Assembly (NCBI GenBank): GCA_947589365.1
Contig: CANQAJ010000002.1
Span: forward strand, 1-63,450
Reading direction: 5' to 3'
DNA from: an uncultured Clostridia bacterium
GTDB taxonomy: Bacteria; Bacillota; Clostridia; Oscillospirales; Acutalibacteraceae
DNA length: 63,450 bases
Shown: positions 27,577 to 35,329 of the stretch, one piece after another
Layout of the letters: the number at the start of each line of letters is the position of its first letter
Numbering within the stretch: position 1 is the first letter of the stretch
The notes under the pieces: model-generated
Told to the model about the DNA's origin: nothing
Databases searched by the model: none
Seen by the model: only the letters and a program-made list of their open reading frames with translations
Made by a program: the position numbers and the translations under genes

Positions 27577-27810
27577 TCACTCAATCTCAACCTGAATCTT
27601 CTCGTCATTTCTTGCGGCAGCAGCCCTCATGACTGTCCGGATAGCCTTTGCTATTCTTCCCTGTCTGCCTATTACCCTTCCCATATCCTCCGAGGACACA
27701 TGAAGGTGATAAACAACGATACCTTCCTCGTTCTTTTCATCGACTGTAACAGTGATTTCATCGGGATTTTCAACAAGTCCCGAAACTATCGCAACAAGTA
27801 ATTCTTTCAT
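27577..27810 (-). CDS. khpA: KH-domain RNA-binding protein KhpA (UPF0109)
   Basis: A 77-residue protein that is one KH domain; the GXXG loop is visible as GRQGRI. KhpA pairs with KhpB (Jag), not present here, in RNA binding linked to division and cell-wall control. Sits between rpsP and rimM, the conserved place. Confidence 0.93.
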   Translation of the reverse strand: MKELLVAIVSGLVENPDEITVTVDEKNEEGIVVYHLHVSSEDMGRVIGRQGRIAKAIRTVMRAAAARNDEKIQVEIE

Positions 27811-27830
27811 ATTTCCCTCCGCAGGAATAA

Positions 27831-28076
27831 TTATTCGATAATGCCGTTTTTCTTAAGAAGTACCTTGACTGTATCTGTCGGCTGAGCCCCGTTTGCAATC
27901 CATTTCTTAACCTTCTCGGCATCAACCTTAAACTCTGACGGCTCAACAAGAGGATTATATGTTCCTATCTCCTCTATGAATCTTCCGTCACGGGGATATC
28001 TTGAATCTGCCACTACCACACGATAAAACGGTGTTTTCTTTGCGCCCATACGGCGAAGTCTGATCTTTACTGCCAT
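27831..28076 (-). CDS. rpsP: 30S ribosomal protein S16
   Basis: An 81-residue ribosomal protein with the family signature [25 protein letters not shown]. Binds 16S rRNA in the lower body of the 30S subunit. Operon: ylxM-ffh-rpsP-khpA-rimM-trmD. Confidence 0.97.
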   Translation of the reverse strand: MAVKIRLRRMGAKKTPFYRVVVADSRYPRDGRFIEEIGTYNPLVEPSEFKVDAEKVKKWIANGAQPTDTVKVLLKKNGIIE

Positions 28077-28158
28077 TTTTCTTAACCTCCAAAATTTGTA
28101 ACGGTATCATAACCGCTGATTTTTTATATTTCACCGACCATATGTCGGGGAAAAGCTG

Positions 28159-29544
28159 TTATTTTTTCGGCATTCTGCCCATACCCGGAATTCCTCCGAA
28201 CGGCATACCTCCAAGCCCCGGCAAACGTTTCCTTTTGCCGTCCTTGCCGCGTGAGTTCATGGATTTCATAAACTTACGCATCTGCTCATACTGTTTCATA
28301 AGACGGTTTACGTCCTCTACCTTCATTCCGCTTCCTGCCGCAATTCTGCGTTTGCGTGAAGGATTTATCACAGACGGATCCTCTCTTTCCTTCTTTGTCA
28401 TAGAGGATATTATTGCCGCTATCCTGTCAAGCTGTCTGTCGTCAAAATCCATTTCCTTTACCTGACTGCCTATTCCCGGTATCTTTGAAAGGATATTTTT
28501 CACGCTTCCCATCCTTTTAATCTGGTAAAGCTGCTCATAAAGGTCATTCATATCAAATTTATTCTGCTGGAACTTCCTTGTCATTTCCTCGGCTTTTTTC
28601 TGATCAAGGCGGTTTTCCGCATCCTCAATAAGAGTCAGCACATCTCCCATTCCGAGTATTCTCGATGCCATTCTGTCCGGGTGGAAAACCTCAAGGTCAT
28701 CGAGCTTTTCACCGATACCCGCAAACTTTATCGGCTTTCCCGTGACAGCCTTGACGGACAAAGCCGCACCGCCTCGTGTATCACCGTCAAGCTTTGTAAG
28801 AATAACTCCTGTTATATCAAGAAGCTCGTCAAATGACTTTGCCACATTTACGGCATCCTGACCTGTCATTGAATCCACAACAAGAAGTATCTCATCGGGT
28901 CTGACCTCCGCCTTTATTTCCTTAAGCTCGTTCATAAGCTTTTCGTCAATATGCAGACGTCCGGCGGTATCAATAATGACTATATCATTTCCGTAGTCCT
29001 TTGCCTGAGAAACAGCCTTTTTGGCTATTTCTATCGGATCCCCCTGTCCCATTTCAAAAACAGGAGTTCCTGCCTGACCTCCGACAACCTTAAGCTGTTC
29101 TATAGCCGCCGGACGATATACATCGCAGGCTGCAAGCAACGGTCTGTGTCCCTGTTTCTTATACATCTTTGCAAGCTTGGCACTGTGTGTTGTTTTACCC
29201 GAACCCTGAAGCCCGCACATCATAATTATTGTCGGCGGCTTTGAGGCAAACCTGATTTTTGTTTCCTCCGAGCCCATAAGCTCGGTAAGCTCCTCATTTA
29301 CGATTTTTATAACCATCTGTCCGGGAGTCAGGCTTTCCATAACGTCCGAGCCGATTGCCCTTTCCGTAACCTTAGCCGTAAAGTTTTTCGCAACCTTATA
29401 GTTTACATCAGCCTCCAGAAGTGCCATACGCACCTCTTTCATGGCACTCTTTACATCATCCTCTGTAAGCTTTCCCTTGCTGCGAAGCTTCCTGAACGCA
29501 GCACTGAGCTTTTCCGAAAGTCCTTCAAATGCCAACTGTTTCAC
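28159..29544 (-). CDS. ffh: Signal recognition particle protein Ffh
   Basis: A 461-residue SRP GTPase that binds signal sequences and 4.5S/6S-type SRP RNA and delivers ribosomes to FtsY. N domain at residues 1-90; G domain with GLQGSGKTT (P-loop), DTAGR and TKLDGDTRGG; C-terminal M domain with a Met/Gly-rich end (GGMPFGGIPGMGRMPKK). Complete. Starts six bases after ylxM. Confidence 0.97.
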   Translation of the reverse strand: MKQLAFEGLSEKLSAAFRKLRSKGKLTEDDVKSAMKEVRMALLEADVNYKVAKNFTAKVTERAIGSDVMESLTPGQMVIKIVNEELTELMGSEETKIRFASKPPTIIMMCGLQGSGKTTHSAKLAKMYKKQGHRPLLAACDVYRPAAIEQLKVVGGQAGTPVFEMGQGDPIEIAKKAVSQAKDYGNDIVIIDTAGRLHIDEKLMNELKEIKAEVRPDEILLVVDSMTGQDAVNVAKSFDELLDITGVILTKLDGDTRGGAALSVKAVTGKPIKFAGIGEKLDDLEVFHPDRMASRILGMGDVLTLIEDAENRLDQKKAEEMTRKFQQNKFDMNDLYEQLYQIKRMGSVKNILSKIPGIGSQVKEMDFDDRQLDRIAAIISSMTKKEREDPSVINPSRKRRIAAGSGMKVEDVNRLMKQYEQMRKFMKSMNSRGKDGKRKRLPGLGGMPFGGIPGMGRMPKK

Positions 29545-29550
29545 CCCTCA

Positions 29551-29922
29551 TCATTCATTAAGCTTATCAAGCCTGTCAAGCTCCGACAGTATCAGCTTGA
29601 TACTTTCATTTATTTCATCGGAGCGGTATATCCTCATATTTTTCCGATCTATAACATCAACAGCCGTTCTCACGGATCGGAGTCTTTTTCTGATCTCGGA
29701 AAACTTTTCCGCAAGACCGAGCTTATCCTCCATTTCAAAAAGAACAGCCTCCGCCCTCTTTATATTATCCCTTACCCCCTGTCGTGAAATACCGAGATTT
29801 GCCGCTATTTCTCCGAGGGATAAATCGTCATTGTAGTAAAACTCAAGAGAATCCCTTTGCTTTTCGGTGAGCAAATCGCCGTAGAAATCGAGCAGAAATG
29901 CAACTTTCATATCCTTAGCCAT
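29551..29922 (-). CDS. ylxM: YlxM, UPF0122 sigma-like regulator of SRP function
   Basis: A 123-residue helix-turn-helix protein resembling sigma region 4 (LTEKQRDSLEFYYNDDLSLGE, then ISRQGVRDNIKRAE). It associates genetically with ffh in Firmicutes; YlxM stimulates SRP GTPase in Streptococcus. First gene of this operon. Confidence 0.92.
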   Translation of the reverse strand: MAKDMKVAFLLDFYGDLLTEKQRDSLEFYYNDDLSLGEIAANLGISRQGVRDNIKRAEAVLFEMEDKLGLAEKFSEIRKRLRSVRTAVDVIDRKNMRIYRSDEINESIKLILSELDRLDKLNE

Positions 29923-30005
29923 TTTTCACGCCCCCTATCAAGCAACTCGTTAAAACTCCCTTGAAGCCGTTTCTGTAAAGCTTTATGCTTTACACTTACC
30001 GGACT

Positions 30006-30034
30006 ATTATACTACATTACCAATATTTTGTCAA
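30006..30034 (-). promoter_or_regulatory. Promoter of the ylxM-ffh-rpsP-khpA-rimM-trmD operon
   Basis: Perfect minus-strand TTGACA and TATAAT, 17 bp apart. About 75 bases of leader follow before ylxM. Among the strongest promoters in the window. Confidence 0.85.
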
Positions 30035-30102
30035 TACCTATTTATGCATAATTTTTCGACCGGATTTTATATAAAGTCGGCTGATCCGACATCATTCAGC
30101 TA

Positions 30103-30131
30103 TTGAAATTTTGAATAATTCAATATATAAT
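30103..30131 (+). promoter_or_regulatory. Promoter of rodA
   Basis: Plus-strand TTGAAA and TATAAT, 17 bp apart, 66 bases before the rodA start. It is divergent from the ylxM promoter. Confidence 0.75.
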
Positions 30132-30196
30132 AACAAAAGAAAAGCCCGCATACTTACGGCTTCTTAAATTTCAGGCAAATTTGTATTTTCAAGGGA

Positions 30197-31387
30197 GTGT
30201 TTATTATAAACAGAATTTTTTCGGGCATTGCGGATTATTTCAAACGCACGGATAAGCTTTTGTGGCTTATAACATTGACAGCAAGCATATACGGCTGTAT
30301 TCTCATAGCAAGTCAGCAGCGAAGCGGTGATGTCAATTTTCTGCGTTCACAGCTTATGGCTGTAGGGATCGGATATATAGCGGCGGTTATCATATCCCTT
30401 ATGGATTACAACTTCATAGCGAAATGCTGGTGGCTTATCGGAGGTGTGGCACTCGCCCTTACCGTTGCGGTATTTTTTATAGGAATACAGATAGCCGGTA
30501 CAGACGATGTAGGTTGGATCCTTCTTCCCGGAGGACTTACATTTCAGCCGTCCGAGCTGACAAAGATATGCTTTATTGTGACATTCTCAAAGCACCTTTC
30601 GTATCTTGCGGAAAAAGATAAACTTCATAGTTTTATCGGGGTGATTACTCTGTTGATCCATGCCGGGATACCGATAGGTCTTATACATATGCAGGGCGAT
30701 GACGGGGCAGCGTTGGTATTTGTGTTCATGTTTTTCATAATGACATTTGCGGCAGGTGTTCAGCTAAGATATTTTATAGCACTTTTCGTTGCCATAATTG
30801 CCGCGGCTCCGTTTTTGTGGACACGAATTATGAATTCCGACCAACAGAACAGACTTCTGATTTTATTCTCGAATGATGACGAAATGCTGCAAACCTACGG
30901 CTGGCAGCAGTATCAGGGCAAGGTATCCATTGCTTCGGGAGGAATTACGGGAAAGGGGCTTTTTGAAGGTCCGAGAGTGGAAAAAAATATGGTTCCGTAT
31001 CAGGAAAACGATTTTATTTTCACGGTTGCCGGGGAGGAGCTGGGATTTATCGGCTGCATTGCAATACTGCTGATTTTTGTGCTTATGATATTCAAAACGC
31101 TGAGAACATCAAGAGAATCATGCAATCTTCTCGGAAAGAATATATGTATAGGCTTTTTTTCACTGATAATAACACAGGTCGTAATAAATTTAGGAATGGT
31201 ACTCGGACTTTTGCCTGTTGTCGGTATCACGCTGCCGTTTTTCAGTTCGGGAGGATCGTCCGCTGCCTGTCTGTATCTCGGAATCGGTCTTGTGCAAAGC
31301 GTACATATGCACCCGACCGATGGAAGTGAAAAGCCTGTCAAGGTTGAGGTTTCAAAAACCATTCAAGGAAGTATTTTCACGCCATAA
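30197..31387 (+). CDS. rodA: SEDS-family peptidoglycan glycosyltransferase (RodA/FtsW type)
   Basis: A 396-residue membrane protein with about ten transmembrane helices. It polymerises lipid II into glycan strands with a partner class B PBP. It contains a DYFKRTDKLLW N-terminus, PSELTKICFI and the C-terminal GITLPFFSSGGSSA loop of the family. RodA is favoured over FtsW by overall likeness and its lone context, with no division genes near. The annotated GTG at 30197 overlaps the AAGGGAG site, which leaves no normal spacing, so the true start may be a non-standard codon a few bases later (ATT or ATA). Confidence 0.88.
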   Translation: MFIINRIFSGIADYFKRTDKLLWLITLTASIYGCILIASQQRSGDVNFLRSQLMAVGIGYIAAVIISLMDYNFIAKCWWLIGGVALALTVAVFFIGIQIAGTDDVGWILLPGGLTFQPSELTKICFIVTFSKHLSYLAEKDKLHSFIGVITLLIHAGIPIGLIHMQGDDGAALVFVFMFFIMTFAAGVQLRYFIALFVAIIAAAPFLWTRIMNSDQQNRLLILFSNDDEMLQTYGWQQYQGKVSIASGGITGKGLFEGPRVEKNMVPYQENDFIFTVAGEELGFIGCIAILLIFVLMIFKTLRTSRESCNLLGKNICIGFFSLIITQVVINLGMVLGLLPVVGITLPFFSSGGSSAACLYLGIGLVQSVHMHPTDGSEKPVKVEVSKTIQGSIFTP

Positions 31388-31403
31388 TCCGCCAACATTA
31401 AAG

Positions 31404-31446
31404 CTGCCGCATAAAATCCCGGTCATTTTATGCGGCAGTTTTTATT
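31404..31446 (+). terminator. Terminator of rodA
   Basis: A 14-bp perfect stem (CTGCCGCATAAAAT and complement), 7-base loop, then TTTTTATTTT. Strong intrinsic terminator. Confidence 0.9.
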
Positions 31447-31491
31447 TTACACTACCTCCCCTATGCTCGAAAATCAATTCAAACGCACAAA

Positions 31492-31540
31492 AATATATAT
31501 CTATATCTATCTCTATATCTATCTCTATATCTATATCTGT
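31492..31540. repeat. Simple sequence tract, 12-bp unit CTATATCTATCT
   Basis: About 50 bases of C/T/A-only repeats between rodA and rpsF, made from imperfect copies of the 6-bp unit TATCTA and a 12-bp higher-order unit. It makes no protein. Such tracts change length by slippage. Confidence 0.8.
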
Positions 31541-31562
31541 AGTTACATTTTTGTTACACGTC

Positions 31563-31577
31563 TGTTACATTGTAACA
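31563..31577. promoter_or_regulatory. 15-bp palindrome TGTTACA-T-TGTAACA
   Basis: A perfect inverted repeat with a third TGTTACA copy 11 bases upstream (31552-31558), about 245 bp before the rpsF promoter. It could be an operator; the regulator is unknown. Confidence 0.4.
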
Positions 31578-31587
31578 TTATCATATA

Positions 31588-31692
31588 TCATAAACCAATC
31601 TTTAGCTCAGATGTTTTTTGTAAATAACCGCATTTTCCTGCCCATACAGCCTTCACCTCCTGCTCAGGATATATCGGGATTTCGATTTCCAT
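31588..31692 (-). CDS. Possible 34-codon small gene (uncertain)
   Basis: A minus-strand frame starting at ATG 31692 and ending in TGA at 31588. AGGGA lies six bases before the ATG and the product would begin MEIEIPIYPEQEVK. There is no matching promoter at correct spacing and I know no family. It could be a fragment of a lost gene. Listed because the rest of the rodA-rpsF gap has no other coding signal. Confidence 0.25.
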   Translation of the reverse strand: MEIEIPIYPEQEVKAVWAGKCGYLQKTSELKIGL

Positions 31693-31820
31693 GGAAATTC
31701 CCTTGTCTGTAAGCTGACTATACTGTCTTCACAAAAGTCAATCCCCTATATTACATCAGATTGCCGCAATTATCAGAATTTACTTTTTGCTTTCAAATTA
31801 TTCACCTGTAAAATTAGTCC

Positions 31821-31849
31821 TTGACTTTTGACAATATCAATGCTATAAT
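31821..31849 (+). promoter_or_regulatory. Promoter of rpsF-ssb-rpsR
   Basis: TTGACT and TATAAT, 17 bp apart. Transcription would start near 31856, giving a 70-base leader to rpsF. Confidence 0.8.
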
Positions 31850-31884
31850 CAATCTGTTATGTAACAAGTAACTACATAATCCTT

Positions 31885-31920
31885 GCTCCCACGGGAGCCA
31901 AAAGTCCAGAAGGAGGTGCA
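31885..31920 (+). promoter_or_regulatory. Leader hairpin before rpsF
   Basis: A short stem, GCTCC-CACG-GGAGC, lies in the 70-base leader directly before the AAGGAGGTG ribosome-binding site. S6:S18 operons often carry a leader bound by the S6-S18 complex; this hairpin is a candidate but I cannot confirm the consensus bulge. Confidence 0.35.
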
Positions 31921-31924
31921 GAAA

Positions 31925-32218
31925 ATGGCAGTTATTAATTCTTACGAGGCTGTATTCGTTGTTTCTTTGAAACAGGGTGAAGACGCTGTGACCGAAACCG
32001 TCAACAAGTTCAAGGCTCTTATAGAGAAGAATGCTACCGTTGAAAGCGTAGACGAGTGGGGTAAGAGAAGACTCAGCTATCCTATCAACAAGGAAACTGA
32101 TGCTTATTATATTCTCTTTAACTTCAAGTCGGAACCCGCTTTCCCGGCAGAACTCGACAGAGTTGCAAAGATAACAGACGGTGTTCTCCGCTCAATGATC
32201 GTTAAGAAGGAAGCGTAA
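31925..32218 (+). CDS. rpsF: 30S ribosomal protein S6
   Basis: A 97-residue ribosomal protein that pairs with S18 on the platform of the 30S subunit. NSYEAVFVV and WGKRRLSYPINKETDAYYILFNF-type segments are canonical. ATG at 31925 after AAGGAGGTG; upstream codons are leader. First gene of rpsF-ssb-rpsR. Confidence 0.96.
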   Translation: MAVINSYEAVFVVSLKQGEDAVTETVNKFKALIEKNATVESVDEWGKRRLSYPINKETDAYYILFNFKSEPAFPAELDRVAKITDGVLRSMIVKKEA

Positions 32219-32237
32219 TTAAGGAGGGTATGTCATA

Positions 32238-32699
32238 ATGAATAATGTGTCTTTAATTGGCAGACTCACTGCAGACCCGGAACTCCGTCATACACAGTCG
32301 GGAATAGCAACAACAAGATTCAGCATTGCGGTAGACCGCCAGTATGTAAAAGCAGGCGAGGAAAGGCAAGCCGATTTTATCAGTATTGTTGCATGGAGAC
32401 AGACTGCGGAGTTTGTATGCAAATATTTTGCAAAGGGTCAGCGTATCGCAATCACAGGCTCAATCCGTACAGGCTCATATACGGCTCAGGACGGAACCAA
32501 GCGTTATACATTTGATGTATTTGCGGACAACGTTGAGTTTTGTGAACCAAAGCGTGATTCTTCTTACAGCGGAGGAAACAGCTATAACCGGCAGTCCTAT
32601 TCATCGGCACCGTCAGGCAATCCCCCCGTCACCGCATATTCGCAGGGTGATACGGGAGATTTTACGGAGATGCCTTCGGATGAGGATTTACCCTTTTAA
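32238..32699 (+). CDS. ssb: Single-stranded DNA-binding protein
   Basis: A 153-residue protein. Residues 1-105 form the OB fold (MNNVSLIGRLTADPELR, FISIVAWRQTAEFV); a flexible Ser/Asn/Pro-rich linker leads to the acidic tip DEDLPF, which recruits replication and repair proteins. Full length. Located between rpsF and rpsR, the conserved place. Confidence 0.96.
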   Translation: MNNVSLIGRLTADPELRHTQSGIATTRFSIAVDRQYVKAGEERQADFISIVAWRQTAEFVCKYFAKGQRIAITGSIRTGSYTAQDGTKRYTFDVFADNVEFCEPKRDSSYSGGNSYNRQSYSSAPSGNPPVTAYSQGDTGDFTEMPSDEDLPF

Positions 32700-32724
32700 T
32701 ATTTAAGAACAGGAGGAACTTCAG

Positions 32725-32976
32725 ATGGCTGAGAGAGTCGAGAGAGATAACCGCAGAGGCGGTCGTAAGGGTCGTAAAAAGGTCTGTGCTTTTTGTGTAG
32801 ATAAAGTAGAAGCAATCGACTATAAGGATATATCAAGACTTCGTCGTTTTATTTCTGAGAGAGCAAAAATTCTTCCTCGCAGAGTAACGGGTACCTGTGC
32901 ACGTCACCAGCGTGACCTCACAGTTGCTATCAAGCGTGCAAGATATCTTTCACTTCTTCCCTATACAAGCGACTGA
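32725..32976 (+). CDS. rpsR: 30S ribosomal protein S18
   Basis: An 83-residue ribosomal protein. It retains the zinc-type cysteines (CAFC and TCARH), so it is a C+ form; many organisms have Zn-free paralogs. Conserved [21 protein letters not shown] follows. Last gene of its operon, with a terminator nine bases later. Confidence 0.96.
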   Translation: MAERVERDNRRGGRKGRKKVCAFCVDKVEAIDYKDISRLRRFISERAKILPRRVTGTCARHQRDLTVAIKRARYLSLLPYTSD

Positions 32977-32984
32977 TTGACCAT

Positions 32985-33017
32985 AAGACCGGTGCATTGC
33001 GGCATCGGTCTTTTTTG
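32985..33017 (+). terminator. Terminator of the rpsF operon
   Basis: An 11-bp stem (AAGACCGGTGC) with one G-U pair, 6-base loop and TTTTTT tail. Confidence 0.85.
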
Positions 33018-33042
33018 ATTTTTTGAAAGGAGAGTAATTAAT

Positions 33043-33294
33043 ATGAAAACCGTATATAAAACAAAAGGCACCTGCTCTCGTTCGATAGAAATTGAGCTGG
33101 AGGACGGTATTGTGCAGAATGTTGTATTCAACGGCGGCTGCAACGGAAACACGCAGGGCATTTCCTCCCTTGTAAAAGGAATGAAAGCAGAGGATGTCAT
33201 AGAACGCTGCAAAAATATCAACTGTAACGGCAAGGGTACATCCTGCCCGGATCAGCTTGCAAAAGCACTTGAAGAAATGCTCAAAAAACAATAA
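33043..33294 (+). CDS. TSCPD-domain protein (TIGR03905 family)
   Basis: An 83-residue soluble protein with the signature GTSCPDQLAKAL near its C-terminus and three other Cys (TCSRS, GGCNGN, NINCNG). TSCPD domains also occur at the C-terminus of class II ribonucleotide reductases, where they may bind metal; stand-alone members have no assigned function. GAAAGGAG precedes the ATG. It follows the rpsR terminator with no separate promoter that I can name. Its stop codon lies at the end of the convergent RNA transcript. Confidence 0.88.
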   Translation: MKTVYKTKGTCSRSIEIELEDGIVQNVVFNGGCNGNTQGISSLVKGMKAEDVIERCKNINCNGKGTSCPDQLAKALEEMLKKQ

Positions 33295-33333
33295 AAAGCT
33301 TCACCCCCGACAGCTACTGTTGCCGGGGGTGAA
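33293..33333 (-). terminator. Terminator of the large RNA transcript
   Basis: A 10-bp GC-rich stem (TTCACCCCCG and complement) with a loop; on the minus strand it is followed by GCTTTTTATTGTTTTTTG. On the plus strand the tail is A-rich, so it is oriented for the minus transcript, though it may also stop the convergent TSCPD gene. Confidence 0.8.
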
Positions 33334-34115
33334 AATATAGGAGAAATGAGTAATTATTATCAAACCTAAATAATCATCGGAATCAATCCTGACTCATAAA
33401 TTAACCGTGAGCAAAAGCCCCAAAGCTGAATATTACATTGGATACAGTCCTAACTCTATAAATTTTATTTATAAGCAAAACCTGCGATTAACCTATCTGT
33501 ACCCGATATGTACAAACAAATCCCTGCACAGCGAACGATCCATAACCTTCAATACAAACCTCGCAACGGACATGAACATCAAATCACTCCGCAAACCATC
33601 CGCTGACAGTGACCGCCGCACATCATCCGAGCAGACGGTACATAATACTTGTTCAGCCTGTGGCACATACCCAAACTTTGGGAATACCGTGTGCCGTTCG
33701 GTTACAACACCTACGAAACCAAATCTTATGCTGAAACAACGAGGTGTCTATTCAATTGTAGTTTCTTGATACAAGGCTGCTCTTGCGACCGCACCAAAAC
33801 ACGCAAACCGCTGACCGTCATCGTCAAGCACCTTCATACAGTTCAAAGAACTACCGAAAATCTACGGTTAAATACCTCAAGCTCGGGGCTGTCACTGACC
33901 GTTGCCGCCTGCTAAGCCAAGCGGGGCTGTCCTGACTCTCGCCCGAAAAATCAATTTCAGATTGTCTTCTCCCTGTCGAAGACCTCACACCAAGAGGCAC
34001 CGGGGGTACCTGAAAAAACGGGTTCTATATCGCCCATCGGAGCTTGCCTCCTTTCGTGGATTAGATGCATCCGAAGCACCATACATTCTATGATTTCTCT
34101 TCGATTTGTTATCTT
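33293..34115 (-). ncRNA. Candidate large structured noncoding RNA (about 820 nt), family not identified
   Basis: A strong minus-strand promoter (34122-34149) and an intrinsic terminator (33300-33333 hairpin, T-run after it) bracket about 820 bases with no usable minus-strand reading frame. Local hairpins are dense: GGCACC-GGG-GGTACC (33996-34010), GTCTTC-loop-GAAGAC (33964-33983), GGAG-CUCC (34039-34051), TTCG-GGAT (34053-34075) and a 34-base hairpin at 33662-33695. CGGGGCTGTC also occurs twice (33884, 33922). This is higher G+C than neighbouring spacers. Large ornate Firmicutes RNAs (ROOL, GOLLD, OLE) are candidates; I cannot say which, if any. No isoprenoid genes (OLE context) or phage genes are near. 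Confidence 0.7.
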
Positions 34116-34121
34116 GATATT

Positions 34122-34149
34122 ATTATACCACGCTTTTGTGGAATGTCAA
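34122..34149 (-). promoter_or_regulatory. Strong promoter driving the large RNA
   Basis: Perfect TTGACA (34144-34149) and perfect TATAAT (34122-34127), 16 bp apart, on the minus strand. No coding gene lies downstream on that strand until dgt-like distances are exceeded, so its product must be RNA. Confidence 0.85.
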
Positions 34150-34356
34150 TAGTTTTTTTAAACTTTTTTCAAAAAAATTATTTTTTCATAATTGGTATAA
34201 AAAGTTTTATACAATCATAATTATAACAATGAAGCACTACCGTTATGTCCGGGATATATATTCATATATAACAAAACATTTCAGGAGCGATGTTTTTTTA
34301 AGCTTCGATAACATTGCGGCGTGAGGATTCAAATTTTTATAAAATTATGTTAGCTA

Positions 34357-34385
34357 TTGACTTATCGGTAAAATAAGTATAAAAT
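34357..34385 (+). promoter_or_regulatory. Promoter of the DUF1292 gene
   Basis: TTGACT and TAAAAT are 17 bp apart, about 95 bases before the start codon. Two similar stretches (ATACATCCCGATAAAGTT and ATATATCCCGAAAAAGTT) follow in the leader. Confidence 0.55.
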
Positions 34386-34479
34386 AGTTGTTAAGCGGTG
34401 ATAAACATACATCCCGATAAAGTTAGTTTACCGGAAATGTATATATCCCGAAAAAGTTTTAGTGAACGGAGCTGTTATT

Positions 34480-34794
34480 ATGAGCGAAAATGACAAAATA
34501 ACAAATAATGAAGAAGCGGAAGAGGTTGATCTTATATCGCTTCTTGACGAGGAAGGAAATGAGTACGAATTTGAAGTCCTCGATGAAATCGACTATAAGG
34601 ACGGTCATTATTATGCCCTCATGCCAACCTTCGATCTTCCGGAACAGGATATTGAATCCGGCAGCACATATATGATTTTTGAGGCTGTCGAGGACGAAAA
34701 CGGTGAACCTCAGCTTGCAGAAATAGAAGACGAGGAACTGCTTGATGAAATTTCCGAAATTTTTGAGGATAATTTTGATAAAATGCTCGAATAA
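34480..34794 (+). CDS. DUF1292 (YrzB-type) protein
   Basis: A 104-residue, very acidic soluble protein, pI clearly low. It matches the DUF1292 pattern: LLDEEGNEYEFEVLDEIDYKD then YALMP and ILEAVED/ENGE. ATG at 34480 with GGAG upstream; earlier codons lack support. Function unknown; family members often lie near the Holliday junction resolvase-like gene ruvX, absent here. Confidence 0.88.
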   Translation: MSENDKITNNEEAEEVDLISLLDEEGNEYEFEVLDEIDYKDGHYYALMPTFDLPEQDIESGSTYMIFEAVEDENGEPQLAEIEDEELLDEISEIFEDNFDKMLE

Positions 34795-34822
34795 TAAAAA
34801 TATAATATTTTTAAATTAACTA

Positions 34823-34851
34823 TTGATTTTTTAATATAAATGTTGTATAAT
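34823..34851 (+). promoter_or_regulatory. Promoter of the 6S-like RNA
   Basis: TTGATT and TATAAT, 17 bp apart; the start would fall near 34858. Confidence 0.8.
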
Positions 34852-34857
34852 AATAGC

Positions 34858-35134
34858 TGTAAGATGTCGGATATTTTTGGTTAAATCGTCTGCCTGATAC
34901 GTACAACGGCCTCATATAACCCTACAACCCTTAAATCGGGAATCCGGCTCCTGTGGTGGACTTCAGACCTCCCGCTATGCGGACGAAGGGAGTATGAAAT
35001 CATGGGGAGGATACCCACCTGCTATTTTCGTAGGCAGGTTATAATTGGCTGAATACGGTTAGGCGGACTTTTATTCTTCTCTTCGGGAACTTCGTATCGA
35101 GTTTTTTATAAGCTTGGACGAAGTCCCTTTTTTT
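34858..35134 (+). ncRNA. ssrS: 6S RNA (SsrS) candidate
   Basis: A promoter (34823-34851) and an intrinsic terminator (35085-35134) flank a 180-base region that folds back on itself: GTCTGCCT at 34888 pairs with AGGCGGAC at 35061, and inner pairings (CACCTGC with GCAGGT; CCTCCC with GGGAGG) leave a large unpaired middle. That long hairpin with a central bubble mimics an open promoter, as 6S RNA does to sequester housekeeping RNA polymerase. It lacks the SRP RNA and RNase P signatures. Identified by shape and context rather than by an alignment. Confidence 0.65.
35085..35134 (+). terminator. Terminator of the 6S-like RNA
   Basis: GGGA-ACTTCGT pairs with ACGAAGT-CCC (one bulged A) around a 22-base loop, followed by seven T. 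Confidence 0.85.
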
Positions 35135-35244
35135 CGCACCTTTTACCTTTAAGACACATTATTTTACCGTATTATTTGTTTTCAAAAGGGTTACAAAAAC
35201 ACCCGTAATAACATAATTAAGTCATAACTGTTACAAGATTGTAG

Positions 35245-35273
35245 TTGCATTATCAGTTAAAAAATTATATAAT
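35245..35273 (+). promoter_or_regulatory. Promoter of the DUF4358-like gene
   Basis: TTGCAT and TATAAT, 17 bp apart, followed by GAGGTG and a TTG start. Confidence 0.7.
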
Positions 35274-35329
35274 AATCAAGAAGATTGAGTCATTTTTTAT
35301 ATAAAATTACAAGTTGTGAGGTGAGGAGC

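Noticed and set aside
33407..34093. Plus-strand frames over the large RNA candidate (up to 120 codons)
   Set aside because: They lack ribosome-binding sites and family likeness, overlap each other in different phases, and lie antisense to a promoter-terminator-bounded transcript.
34858..35134. SRP RNA or RNase P RNA instead of 6S
   Set aside because: The GGAAGGAAGCA-type SRP core and the RNase P GAGGAAAGTCC core are both absent.
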